DNA from: Acidimicrobiales bacterium
Lineage (GTDB): Bacteria > Actinomycetota > Acidimicrobiia > Acidimicrobiales > Palsa-688
DNA: 47,364 nucleotides
Direction: 5' to 3'
Assembly (NCBI GenBank): GCA_036378675.1
Contig: DASUWA010000056.1
Span: forward strand, 1 to 47,364
Shown here: positions 24,311-31,999 of the stretch, one piece after another
How the letters are laid out: each line of letters opens with the position of its first letter
How positions within the stretch are numbered: the stretch's first letter is position 1
The notes under the pieces: generated by a model
The model's database searches: none
Told to the model about the DNA's origin: nothing
The model's input: only the letters and a program-made list of their open reading frames with translations
Position numbers and translations under genes: made by a program

Positions 24311-25567
24311 ATGCAAGCCGAAGGCCTGTCCATAGCCGATCCGGAGTTCTGGTGGCAGCCGCTGGGGGACAGGATGGCCCATTTCGCGGAGCTGCGCGAG
24401 CAGGGCCCGTTCATCAAGGCCGCCACCCCAAACCCCCTTACCGGGGTCGACGACGAATTTCTCGCGGTCACCCGCCACGCAGAGGTGATCGAGATCAGCA
24501 GACGTCCGCACGACTTTTGTTCGGGCGGCGGCTCGACGAGCATCGCTGATCTGCCCGAGGACGCCATGGAGTTCTTCGGCTCGTTCATAGTGATGGACGA
24601 CCCCCGCCACGCACGCCAGCGCGGGATCGTTTCTCGCGCCTTCACTCCTCGGCAACTGCAACGGGTACTGGACTCGGTCGAAAAGATCTGCGACGAAGTC
24701 ATCGACGGCATTTGCGAACAAGGCGAGGTCGACCTGGTCGAGACCGTGTCGCAGCCGTTCCCGCTACTGGTCATCTGCGACATGATGGGGATCCCGCGAA
24801 GCGAATACGAGACGGTGCTTCGCGCAACCAACGTCATCCTCGGAGCAGGCGATCCGGAGATCCTCGCCGGCCGTGAGGACATCCTCGCGGCTCTGATCGG
24901 GGCGGGGATGGAGCTGACGACGCTCATGAACGAGCTCGCCGAGCACCGCCGGTCCCACCCGGGTGACGACCTGACCAGCGCGCTGGTGAACAGCGACGTC
25001 GGCGACGACATCCTCGCTCCGCACGAGCTCGGCGCGTTTTTCATCCTCCTGGCAGTCGCCGGCAACGACACAACCCGCACGGCAATCAGCCTCGGGATGC
25101 AGCTTCTCGCCGAGAACCCGGAGCAGAGGGAGAAATGGCAGAACGACCCCGATCGGGTCACGCCTACAGCGGTCGAGGAGATCGTCAGGGCTGCGTCGCC
25201 GGTCACCTTCATGCGCCGTACCGTTACCCGGGACCTGACCCTGTCCGGGCACGAGTTGTCCGAGGGCGAAAAGCTCGTGCTGTTTTACGGCGCGGCCAAC
25301 CGGGACCCCCGGGTGTTCGAAGATCCGGAACGGTTCGACGTGCTCCGCCAGCCGAACCCGCACGTCGGCTTCGGTGGCCCTGGCCCGCACTTCTGCCTCG
25401 GAGCGCACCTCGCCCGTCGCGAGCTTTCCGTCGCTTTTCCGAAACTGTTCTCGCGGCTGCCCGATATCGAGGTTGCCGGTGACCCGGTGCCCCTTCAGGC
25501 GATGGGGATCCCGCTGGTGGGTGGGATCAAGCGATTGCCAGTGCGGTTCACCCCTCGCCGGCGCTGA
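24311..25567 (+). CDS. Cytochrome P450
   Basis: A 418-residue soluble bacterial P450. The I-helix is AVAGNDTTRT (about 249-257), the ExxR is Glu290-Arg293, and the heme segment FGGPGPHFCLGAHLARRE places the ligand at Cys362. The style resembles the CYP124/125/142 group of actinobacteria that hydroxylate steroid or branched-lipid side chains, but I cannot fix the family. Redox partners are not in the window. I start at MQAEGLSIADPEF; the frame is open far upstream only as antisense to the GNAT gene, and an in-frame GTG lies three codons before. It overlaps the convergent SDR gene by 20 bases at the 3' end. Confidence 0.92.
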   Translation: MQAEGLSIADPEFWWQPLGDRMAHFAELREQGPFIKAATPNPLTGVDDEFLAVTRHAEVIEISRRPHDFCSGGGSTSIADLPEDAMEFFGSFIVMDDPRHARQRGIVSRAFTPRQLQRVLDSVEKICDEVIDGICEQGEVDLVETVSQPFPLLVICDMMGIPRSEYETVLRATNVILGAGDPEILAGREDILAALIGAGMELTTLMNELAEHRRSHPGDDLTSALVNSDVGDDILAPHELGAFFILLAVAGNDTTRTAISLGMQLLAENPEQREKWQNDPDRVTPTAVEEIVRAASPVTFMRRTVTRDLTLSGHELSEGEKLVLFYGAANRDPRVFEDPERFDVLRQPNPHVGFGGPGPHFCLGAHLARRELSVAFPKLFSRLPDIEVAGDPVPLQAMGIPLVGGIKRLPVRFTPRRR

Positions 25568-26366
25568 GAGACGCGATCTGGGCCTGCACGCGCCTCATGC
25601 CGCGCAGCCAGCGTTCGCGGTCCTGGGCGCGTCGCTGCTCGTAAACCGCGACCTGGGGGTGGGGCAGGATCAGGAAGCGTTCCTCGCGCATCCCTCGCAG
25701 AACCGACTCGGCGACCGTCTCGGGTTCGAGCATGCCGTCGCGGCCCGCAGTCGACTCCGCCAGGACGCTCGAGTCCCTGGTTGCTGCGCCGGTCATCGCG
25801 GTCCATACGCCCTGCGGACACAGGCAAGAAACGCGAATACCCGCGTCGTGGTGGGTGATCGAAAGCCACTCGGCGAGGGCGACCACGGCGTGCTTGGTCA
25901 CGCTGTACGGCGCCGATCCAAGTTGGGTGAGCAGGCCGGCGGCGGACGCGGTGTGGACCAGGTACCCCTCGCCTCGGTCGAGCATCGACGGCAGCACCGC
26001 GCGGACCGCGCATACGTGGCTCCGCACGTTGACCTTCCAAATCCGTTCCCAGTCCGCGTCGGGCACCTCGACGCCGCCCCCGATGAGGATTCCGGCGTTG
26101 GCACAGAACACGTCGACCGGTCCGAACCGCTCCGTGGCGGTTGCGACAAACCTGTCGACGTCGTCCTGAACAGATACGTCGCCGGCGACCGCCACCGCGG
26201 CGTGACCCTGCTTGCGTATGCCTTCGGCCACCTCCTCGGCGCCCTTGCCGTTGAGGTCGGCGACGACGACTCCCTTCGCACCGGCCGTGCCGAACGCCTC
26301 GCATAGGGCTCTGCCGATGCCGCTTGCTCCTCCGGTTACGACGCAGACCCTGCCGATCACATCCAT
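25548..26366 (-). CDS. Short-chain dehydrogenase/reductase
   Basis: A 272-residue classical SDR. It has cofactor motif TGGASGIG, VVADLNGKG with an Asp that favours NAD(H), DVFCANAGI in place of the usual NNAG, catalytic Ser in VHTASAAG, and Tyr/Lys in YSVTK. The tail is long and Arg-rich. The start lies 5 bases after the stop of the acyl-CoA dehydrogenase gene, so it is the fourth gene of a P450-alcohol dehydrogenase-acyl-CoA dehydrogenase-SDR operon. A hydroxyacyl or sterol alcohol oxidation step is plausible. Confidence 0.9.
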   Translation of the reverse strand: MDVIGRVCVVTGGASGIGRALCEAFGTAGAKGVVVADLNGKGAEEVAEGIRKQGHAAVAVAGDVSVQDDVDRFVATATERFGPVDVFCANAGILIGGGVEVPDADWERIWKVNVRSHVCAVRAVLPSMLDRGEGYLVHTASAAGLLTQLGSAPYSVTKHAVVALAEWLSITHHDAGIRVSCLCPQGVWTAMTGAATRDSSVLAESTAGRDGMLEPETVAESVLRGMREERFLILPHPQVAVYEQRRAQDRERWLRGMRRVQAQIASLSAGEG

Positions 26367-26371
26367 CTGTC

Positions 26372-27646
26372 TCAGCCGCGGGGGGAGCGCCGCTCCATGA
26401 AGTCGGCGTACTTCACCAGGTCGGGGTCGTTGGCGAAAGCCTCGGCGAACTTCTTCCTCGCCTGTTCCCGTTTCGCCGGCAGGTACTCGGTCGGCCACAA
26501 CCCATCGTGGGGTCTGTAGTCCTTGAGCACGTTGCGAGCGACCGTCACCTTGTGGACCTCGTCGACGCCATCCATGACGGCCATCGTCGGTGCCGACGCC
26601 CACATCGCCTGTAATGGAGTGAGGTCGGTGACTCCCAGCGAACCGAAGATGTGGATCGCGCGGTAGGACACCTCTCGGAGCACCTTCGCCGCGGTGTACT
26701 TGCAGGCAGAGATCTGCGTTCTTGACGCCTGGGTGCTCGAGTTGTCGATCGTCCAGGCGGTCCACAGAACCAGCAAGCGGAGCATGTTGATCTCCGCGTA
26801 CGAGTCGGCGATCGCCTCTTGGACCATCTGGTGATCGGCGATGACCTTGCCGTGCGATTCCCGGCTAAGCGCGCGCTCGCACATCATGTCGAACGCTCGC
26901 TTGCACTGCGCGATCGACCGCATCGCGTGGTGTATCCGGCCTCCCCCGAGCCTGCGTTGCGCCAGCACCTTGGCCCCATCCTCGGGGCCAAGAAGGTGGT
27001 CCAGGGGAACCCGGACGTCCTTGTAGAGAATGTGGTCGTGGCCGCGCGGTTCGTCCATGAACTCCACGCCCGGGGTGTCGCGCGGCACGATGAAGATCCC
27101 GTTTGTGCACATGACGAACAGGATGTCCGAGTACCGCCCAGCACTTGTGAACCACTTCTCGCCGTTGATCACCCACTCCTCGCCGTCTCTTACCGCGACC
27201 GTCTTGAACAGGTTCGGGTCGGAGCCGCCCTGGGGCTCGGTCATCGAGTATGCGGACCAGATCTCCTGGTTCATGAGTGGGTAAAGCCACCGCGTCTTCT
27301 GCTCTTCGGTCCCGTACGCTGCGAGGATCTCCATGTTCCCCGTGTCGGGAGCCTGGCAACCGAATATCGACGGCGCGGTCCCGTACCTGCCGATGATCTC
27401 GTTGAGCAAGGCGAGCTTCAGCTGCCCAAAGCCGGGGCCGCCCAGTTCCTTGTCGAGGAATATGGCCCACAACCCGTGATCCTTCACCTGCTGTTTGAGA
27501 GGGTCGACAAGGGCCTTCATCTTCGGGTCCCGCATCCGGACTGCGTAGGGGAACACCAGCTCCAGTGGCTCTACCTCCTCACGGCAGAACTGATCAACCC
27601 AGTCCAGTTTCTCCTGAAACTCCGGTTCGGTAGAGAAGTCCCACAT
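26372..27646 (-). CDS. Acyl-CoA dehydrogenase (ACAD10/11-like)
   Basis: A 424-residue FAD-dependent acyl-CoA dehydrogenase. It has the YSMTEPQGGSDPNLFKT flavin/substrate motif, WVINGEKWFTSAG, and the late DGVDEVHKVTVARNVL, which is typical of the ACAD10/11-like group acting on branched or long acyl-CoA. It carries out the first step of a beta-oxidation cycle in the cytoplasm. I start at MWDFSTEPEFQ because GGAGG lies nine bases upstream; the frame remains open much further only as antisense-free overlap with the alcohol dehydrogenase gene. It is five bases downstream of that gene. Confidence 0.92.
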   Translation of the reverse strand: MWDFSTEPEFQEKLDWVDQFCREEVEPLELVFPYAVRMRDPKMKALVDPLKQQVKDHGLWAIFLDKELGGPGFGQLKLALLNEIIGRYGTAPSIFGCQAPDTGNMEILAAYGTEEQKTRWLYPLMNQEIWSAYSMTEPQGGSDPNLFKTVAVRDGEEWVINGEKWFTSAGRYSDILFVMCTNGIFIVPRDTPGVEFMDEPRGHDHILYKDVRVPLDHLLGPEDGAKVLAQRRLGGGRIHHAMRSIAQCKRAFDMMCERALSRESHGKVIADHQMVQEAIADSYAEINMLRLLVLWTAWTIDNSSTQASRTQISACKYTAAKVLREVSYRAIHIFGSLGVTDLTPLQAMWASAPTMAVMDGVDEVHKVTVARNVLKDYRPHDGLWPTEYLPAKREQARKKFAEAFANDPDLVKYADFMERRSPRG

Positions 27647-27651
27647 GCTTT

Positions 27652-28701
27652 TCAGCCTCCTGGGGTCGGTACAACCAATATCTTGCAGTGTTGTTCGGGG
27701 TCGGCCAACTCGTCGAATGCGCCCGGCACTCCGTCGATCCCTACCTGCCCGGTGATCATCGGGGCGACGTCTATATCCCCTTCGGCTATCGCCTTCAGCG
27801 AGTCGTTGAACTCGAGAGGGTCGTAGGCGAGCGCGAACTGGACCTGCAGCTCCTTGGTGATCGCCCAGAACGGGACGATCGTGTCGGAGCCCATGCACAC
27901 CCCGACGACTACCACCCTGCTGTGCATCGGAGCCAAGCGCATGACGTCGTTGATCATCCCCGGCACGCCAACGGCCTCGAAGACGACGAGCGGCCTGCCC
28001 GGTGCTGCCCGCTGCCACGCCTCGAAGGAGTCCTCGACTGCAGGGTCCACAACCTCGTGGGCGCCCATGACAGACGCCAGGCCGCGTCGCTTGGGGGAGT
28101 AGTCGGCAGCGACGATCGGCTCGACCGCTCTCAGCTTTAGCGCGGCGATAACCGCGATGCCTATCGGACCGCAACCGAGCACCAGCGCACCTTCGCCGGG
28201 TGATATCGCCGACTTGTTGACCGCGTGCAGACCGACTGCCATCGGCTCGGTCAGCGCGGCACGTTTCGCGTCCAGGCCGTTCGGAACGGTCTGCAGAAGC
28301 GGGGCGGACAGCAGCATCATCTCGCCGTAGCCGCAAGGAAGGCGGTTGCTGTACACAAGTGGCTCCACCCCGGTGAGCCCGACCATCGCGGGGATGGACG
28401 TGACCAGCGTGCCCTGTTTGGGCGCGATGGTGTCCGGGCCGACCTCCAGCACCTCCCCGGCGAACTCGTGGCCCATGTAAACGTCATGGTCGAGGTTCGT
28501 CCGGGCGTCGCCGAAGTCAGGCACGCCGCCCATCTCGTCGACCAGCCCCATCATCTCCCGCCCGTGCTTCACGAAGTGCAGGTCGGATCCGCAGATCCCG
28601 CATGCCTTCACCGACACGAGCACCTGACCGAGGGAGGGCGCCGGGTCCGGCACGTCGTCTGCCACGACTAATCGACCGGCACGCAGGATCGCCGCCTTCA
28701 T
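27652..28701 (-). CDS. Zinc-type alcohol dehydrogenase (MDR family)
   Basis: A 349-residue medium-chain dehydrogenase. Catalytic zinc ligands are suggested by CGICGSDLH (Cys37 region) and GHEFAGEV; the Rossmann domain has ALVLGCGPIGIAVIAALK. The structural-zinc lobe lacks the four-cysteine cluster, as in a subset of MDR enzymes. It should oxidise an alcohol, plausibly the product of the P450 whose stop codon it overlaps (ATGA), to an aldehyde or ketone. Confidence 0.9.
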   Translation of the reverse strand: MKAAILRAGRLVVADDVPDPAPSLGQVLVSVKACGICGSDLHFVKHGREMMGLVDEMGGVPDFGDARTNLDHDVYMGHEFAGEVLEVGPDTIAPKQGTLVTSIPAMVGLTGVEPLVYSNRLPCGYGEMMLLSAPLLQTVPNGLDAKRAALTEPMAVGLHAVNKSAISPGEGALVLGCGPIGIAVIAALKLRAVEPIVAADYSPKRRGLASVMGAHEVVDPAVEDSFEAWQRAAPGRPLVVFEAVGVPGMINDVMRLAPMHSRVVVVGVCMGSDTIVPFWAITKELQVQFALAYDPLEFNDSLKAIAEGDIDVAPMITGQVGIDGVPGAFDELADPEQHCKILVVPTPGG

Positions 28702-29876
28702 GGCGCCACAGAGAACGGGACGCTAGAGAACCCGTGGACGTTGCTCTGGTGGACCCTTCTCAGCCGGTCCTCGTCGACCTCGTATTCCGGAAAAAGGCGG
28801 GCGAACTCGCCGATCCCGACTCTCCCCTCGAGCCGGGCGAGAGCGGCTCCCAGGCAGAAGTGAAGACCGTGCCCGAAGCCGAGCGGGATGTGCGGCGCCC
28901 GCGAGATGTCGTAGCTGTCGGGGTCCTCGTACTCCCGTTCGTCCCGGTTGGCGGCGCCGGTGACGAGCAGCACCCGGCTGCCCGCCGGCATGGTCACTCC
29001 GTGCACGGTGACCTCCTCCGTCAGCGTGCGACCCTGATACTGCGAGGGCGCCCAGTAGCGCAACGTTTCCTCGACCGCGCCCGGAATCACCGCCGGGTCG
29101 GCCACTATCTTCTTCCACTCGGACGGATTCCGCCGCAGAAGCACGGCCGCGTTGGCAAGCAGCTTGGTGAGCGTCTCTGTGCCGGCTGTTCCGATCAACG
29201 AGCAGAAACCGATCACCTCATCGTCGGTCAGCCTCGCAGGTCCGTCCCCGGTCTCGATCTCCGCCTCGCAGAGCCGGCTCATCAATCCGCCGTCCGGCGT
29301 GGTCCGCTTCTCGCGAAGCAGGTCCCGCCAGTACCCGCTCGTCGCGACCATTGCCTTGATGGCCTCTTCGGGCACATACGGTGGCTCTTCGTTGCGATCG
29401 AGCGTGGCGTCCATCCACTTACGCATCTGGTCGCGGTCCTCTCGAGGCACTCCAATCAACTCCAGGATCACGTTCATGGGGAGGATGGCGGAGAACTCCT
29501 CCACGAAGTCACCGCCTCCTTTCTCCCGGAGCGCCTCGAGAAGCGCGACCGCTGTGGACCGGACGAACGGCTCGAGCTCTGACACGGCGCGGGGGGTGAA
29601 GGCCCGGCTCACCAGTTGACGGTGCAGGTCGTGCCGGGGAGGGTCCATGAAGATCATCATCGGAAGCAGGCCACGGGTGTCCAGCCGCTCGACCATCGTC
29701 CCGTCCGCCGAGCTGTAGAGCAGCGGCTGCTGAGAGGCCGCATGGACGTCCGAGTAGCGGGTCAGCGCGAAGAAGTTGAGCTCGGGGTTGAAATGACACG
29801 GGTCCTCGTCGCGAAGCCGCCGGTAGATCGGGTACGGATCGGCATGAAACTCGTGCGAAAACGGATTCAGCTCCAC
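28698..29876 (-). CDS. Cytochrome P450 heading a catabolic operon
   Basis: A 392-residue soluble P450. The I-helix reads IGTAGTETLTK, with Gly/Thr-Glu-Thr in the oxygen-binding site. The ExxR is Glu270-Arg273, and the heme segment LGFGHGLHFCLGAALARLE gives Cys341. DPPRHDLHRQLVSRAFTP is the usual C-helix. The start is GTG, with GGGAGGG eight bases upstream. As the first gene of the P450-ADH-ACAD-SDR operon it would hydroxylate a hydrophobic substrate for later oxidation. It is divergent from a VOC-family gene across 90 bases. Confidence 0.93.
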   Translation of the reverse strand: MELNPFSHEFHADPYPIYRRLRDEDPCHFNPELNFFALTRYSDVHAASQQPLLYSSADGTMVERLDTRGLLPMMIFMDPPRHDLHRQLVSRAFTPRAVSELEPFVRSTAVALLEALREKGGGDFVEEFSAILPMNVILELIGVPREDRDQMRKWMDATLDRNEEPPYVPEEAIKAMVATSGYWRDLLREKRTTPDGGLMSRLCEAEIETGDGPARLTDDEVIGFCSLIGTAGTETLTKLLANAAVLLRRNPSEWKKIVADPAVIPGAVEETLRYWAPSQYQGRTLTEEVTVHGVTMPAGSRVLLVTGAANRDEREYEDPDSYDISRAPHIPLGFGHGLHFCLGAALARLEGRVGIGEFARLFPEYEVDEDRLRRVHQSNVHGFSSVPFSVAP

Positions 29877-29966
29877 GCTCGATCCCTCCCATCGGCCCGG
29901 CCAGCCTGGCCTGTCTGCCGCCGCTGTAATAGCTTGCTGGGAGTTCTCGAATCAAGGGGGGATCCG

Positions 29967-30503
29967 ATGACAGCGCCGTTCGAGTTCCGAGGGATCAACC
30001 ATCTTGCGCTCGTTTGCAGCGATATGGGGCGCACCGTTCACTTCTATCGGGACATCCTCGGCATGCCGCTGGTGAAGACGATCGAGCTTCCAGCGGACAT
30101 GGGCCAGCACTTCTTCTTCGACTGCGGCAACGGCGACTGCCTGGCCTTCTTCTGGTTCCCGAACGCTCCCGGCCCGATCCCCGGCGTGACCGCCCCCGCT
30201 GCCCGACCGGACACGGGCGAGCTCACCTCCGCCGTCGGATCGATGAACCACGTGGCCTTCAACGTCCCGCTCGAGAAGATCGAGGAGTACGCCGATCGGC
30301 TCCGCGCGGCGGGGGTCGACTGCAGCGAGGTCGTGAATCACGATGACAGCGAGTGGGGAGTGAGCAAGGAGCTGCACTCCGGAGTGTTCGTGCGTTCGAT
30401 CTATTTCCAGGATCCCGACGGAATCCTGCTCGAGTTCGCGGCCTGGACCCGCGCCCTGACTCCGGCCGACGTGGTCCACGAGCCCGCCACCGCTCTCACC
30501 TAG
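29967..30503 (+). CDS. VOC (glyoxalase/dioxygenase) family protein
   Basis: A 178-residue vicinal-oxygen-chelate protein. It starts GINHLALVCSDMGRTVHFYRDILGM, with the first metal His, and continues with MNHVAFNVPLEKIEEYADRL (second His) and YFQDPDGILLEFAAW (Glu ligand). This full ligand set fits a metal-dependent extradiol dioxygenase or glyoxalase-type enzyme. AAGGGGGG precedes the ATG. The carboxymuconolactone-decarboxylase-like gene begins 12 bases beyond its stop, which suggests a two-gene operon. Confidence 0.87.
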   Translation: MTAPFEFRGINHLALVCSDMGRTVHFYRDILGMPLVKTIELPADMGQHFFFDCGNGDCLAFFWFPNAPGPIPGVTAPAARPDTGELTSAVGSMNHVAFNVPLEKIEEYADRLRAAGVDCSEVVNHDDSEWGVSKELHSGVFVRSIYFQDPDGILLEFAAWTRALTPADVVHEPATALT

Positions 30504-30515
30504 TCTGCGCCAACC

Positions 30516-31166
30516 GTGCCCCGACTCCACCAGGTTCCCAGGGCCGAGGCGGCCGCCCCGATCGTCACGGCCATGTACGACTACGTTTTCGGCGAGCGCG
30601 ACCCGGTCGCAGAACCAGGAACGGAGTCCGGATCGCCGGGAGACTGGTGGACCGTCTTCGCCAACGTCCCCGACATTCTCGAGCACGCCGTGCAGGGGTT
30701 CGGGATCTACCGCAGTCCCAATCGCAAGCTCGACCCCCTTCTGCGTGAGCTCGGTCAGACCCGCGTGGGCTGGGCGGCTCAGAGCCAGTTCGTATTCTCC
30801 CAGCACTGCAAATCGCTGCGCGCTCTCGGAGTATCCGAGGAGAGAATCGCCGCCATCGCTCACTGGCAGGCCGCCGACTGCTTCACCGAGGTCGAACGGC
30901 TCGTCCTCGCCTACACCGACTGTCTCGCTTTCGACCACGGCCGGGTGCCCGACGGCCTGTTCGACAAGCTGCACGAGCACTTGTCCGACGAGGAAATTCT
31001 CGAGCTGACGTACATAACGTCTCTTTACTTCCAGCATGCGGTGATGTCACGGGCGCTGCGCACCGAGTTCGACGATGTACCCGAGGCGATAGTCGAGGTG
31101 CCCGCGCCGGAGGGAACCGATCCCATAGACGTCGGGCGCTATCTCAGCCGCAACCGCGGTTCCTGA
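30516..31166 (+). CDS. Carboxymuconolactone decarboxylase / AhpD-like protein
   Basis: A 216-residue helical protein of the CMD/AhpD fold. The core segment WAAQSQFVFSQHCKSLRALGVSEERI matches the family's catalytic helix, with Glu/His replaced in part by Gln and a single Cys instead of the CxxC of AhpD peroxidases. A decarboxylase or isomerase-like role is thus more likely than alkylhydroperoxidase. The start is GTG with no ribosome binding site. TAGTCT, which includes the preceding stop codon, lies 9 bases upstream and could be a leaderless promoter. Its stop directly abuts the stop of the convergent VOC gene. Confidence 0.8.
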   Translation: MPRLHQVPRAEAAAPIVTAMYDYVFGERDPVAEPGTESGSPGDWWTVFANVPDILEHAVQGFGIYRSPNRKLDPLLRELGQTRVGWAAQSQFVFSQHCKSLRALGVSEERIAAIAHWQAADCFTEVERLVLAYTDCLAFDHGRVPDGLFDKLHEHLSDEEILELTYITSLYFQHAVMSRALRTEFDDVPEAIVEVPAPEGTDPIDVGRYLSRNRGS

Positions 31167-31898
31167 TCAGGGAACCGCTACCGATCCCTCGGTCCTGAAG
31201 CGAACCCCGCCGATTTCGGCGTCGATCGCGTCATCGCCTTCGAGGACTACTTCGGTGATGCCTTCCTCGCGGTCGGAAGCAAGTCTCTCGAACCGCAGCG
31301 TTTGCCCCGCGGTGTCAAGCTGAATGGACACTGCATCGCCTCTGATGGTCGGGGCGACCCCGAGAGCGGCCGCCCAGCGCTCGGCTCCTGCCGCCGGTTC
31401 GTTCAGCTCGACGGTGATCCTCTTGATAGATCCTCGCTCGTTCGGTGCGCCTTTTTCCTTCCAGTCCGGCCCGCCCCACCGCCACGACTCCGGCGGGTCG
31501 GCCCAGTCGATCGACACGATGGCTCCGGGCACGTCCTTCGGGTGGAGATGGGTTCCAGCGATGTCGTCGAGGTTCACCTGCCAAACGACGCGGATTCCGG
31601 AGCCGGCGATCCTCTTGCGTGCGGCCTTTATGTCAGGCACCTGGAAAATGGCCATGTAGCCGGAGTCTCCTCCGCGCCTCTCCATGTACCGGCCCGCGGC
31701 TGTTCCGTCACGGACGGGCGACACGACCTCGATGAAGGTGTCTCCGGCGGCGAATACCGAGTTCTCCAATCCGAATTCGCCGACGCCTGGATCGTTGAAG
31801 GGGTTACCCCACCCGAAGGTTTTCTGCAGTTCGCCGGAGACGGCGCCGAGGTCGTGAGCGGCGAGGGCAACCTGCCGAAGCCTTGGAAGGTTGGACAT
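31167..31898 (-). CDS. Two-domain VOC/glyoxalase-like protein
   Basis: A 243-residue protein with two VOC-type halves. The first (about 5-125) opens LRQVALAAHDLGAVSGELQ and includes GDTFIEVVSPVRDGTAAGRYMERRGGDSGYMAIFQV. The second, shorter half (about 155-240) starts at IKRITVELNEPAAGAERWAAAL. This arrangement is common for uncharacterised actinobacterial glyoxalase-like proteins. No complete metal-ligand set is obvious in the second half. I start at MSNLPRLRQ. The gene diverges from the long acyl-CoA dehydrogenase gene across about 100 bases. Confidence 0.75.
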   Translation of the reverse strand: MSNLPRLRQVALAAHDLGAVSGELQKTFGWGNPFNDPGVGEFGLENSVFAAGDTFIEVVSPVRDGTAAGRYMERRGGDSGYMAIFQVPDIKAARKRIAGSGIRVVWQVNLDDIAGTHLHPKDVPGAIVSIDWADPPESWRWGGPDWKEKGAPNERGSIKRITVELNEPAAGAERWAAALGVAPTIRGDAVSIQLDTAGQTLRFERLASDREEGITEVVLEGDDAIDAEIGGVRFRTEGSVAVP

Positions 31899-31999
31899 GG
31901 CAACAGCTTCGCGCCTACGTCGGGGTGAACTTGTAGCGAACCCGGGTCGCTTGGGGGTAGAACGGCAATCGACCGACGTCCACACACGGGAGAGAGCCG

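Noticed and set aside
27647-28336. N-terminal extension of the acyl-CoA dehydrogenase into the alcohol dehydrogenase gene
   Set aside because: The extension is Arg/Gly-rich out-of-frame translation of the alcohol dehydrogenase. A good ribosome binding site and the family N-terminus place the start at 27646.
31936-31950. Imperfect palindrome GCGAACCCGGGTCGC before the long acyl-CoA dehydrogenase
   Set aside because: It needs a bulged base to be symmetric and is made of common GC-rich words.
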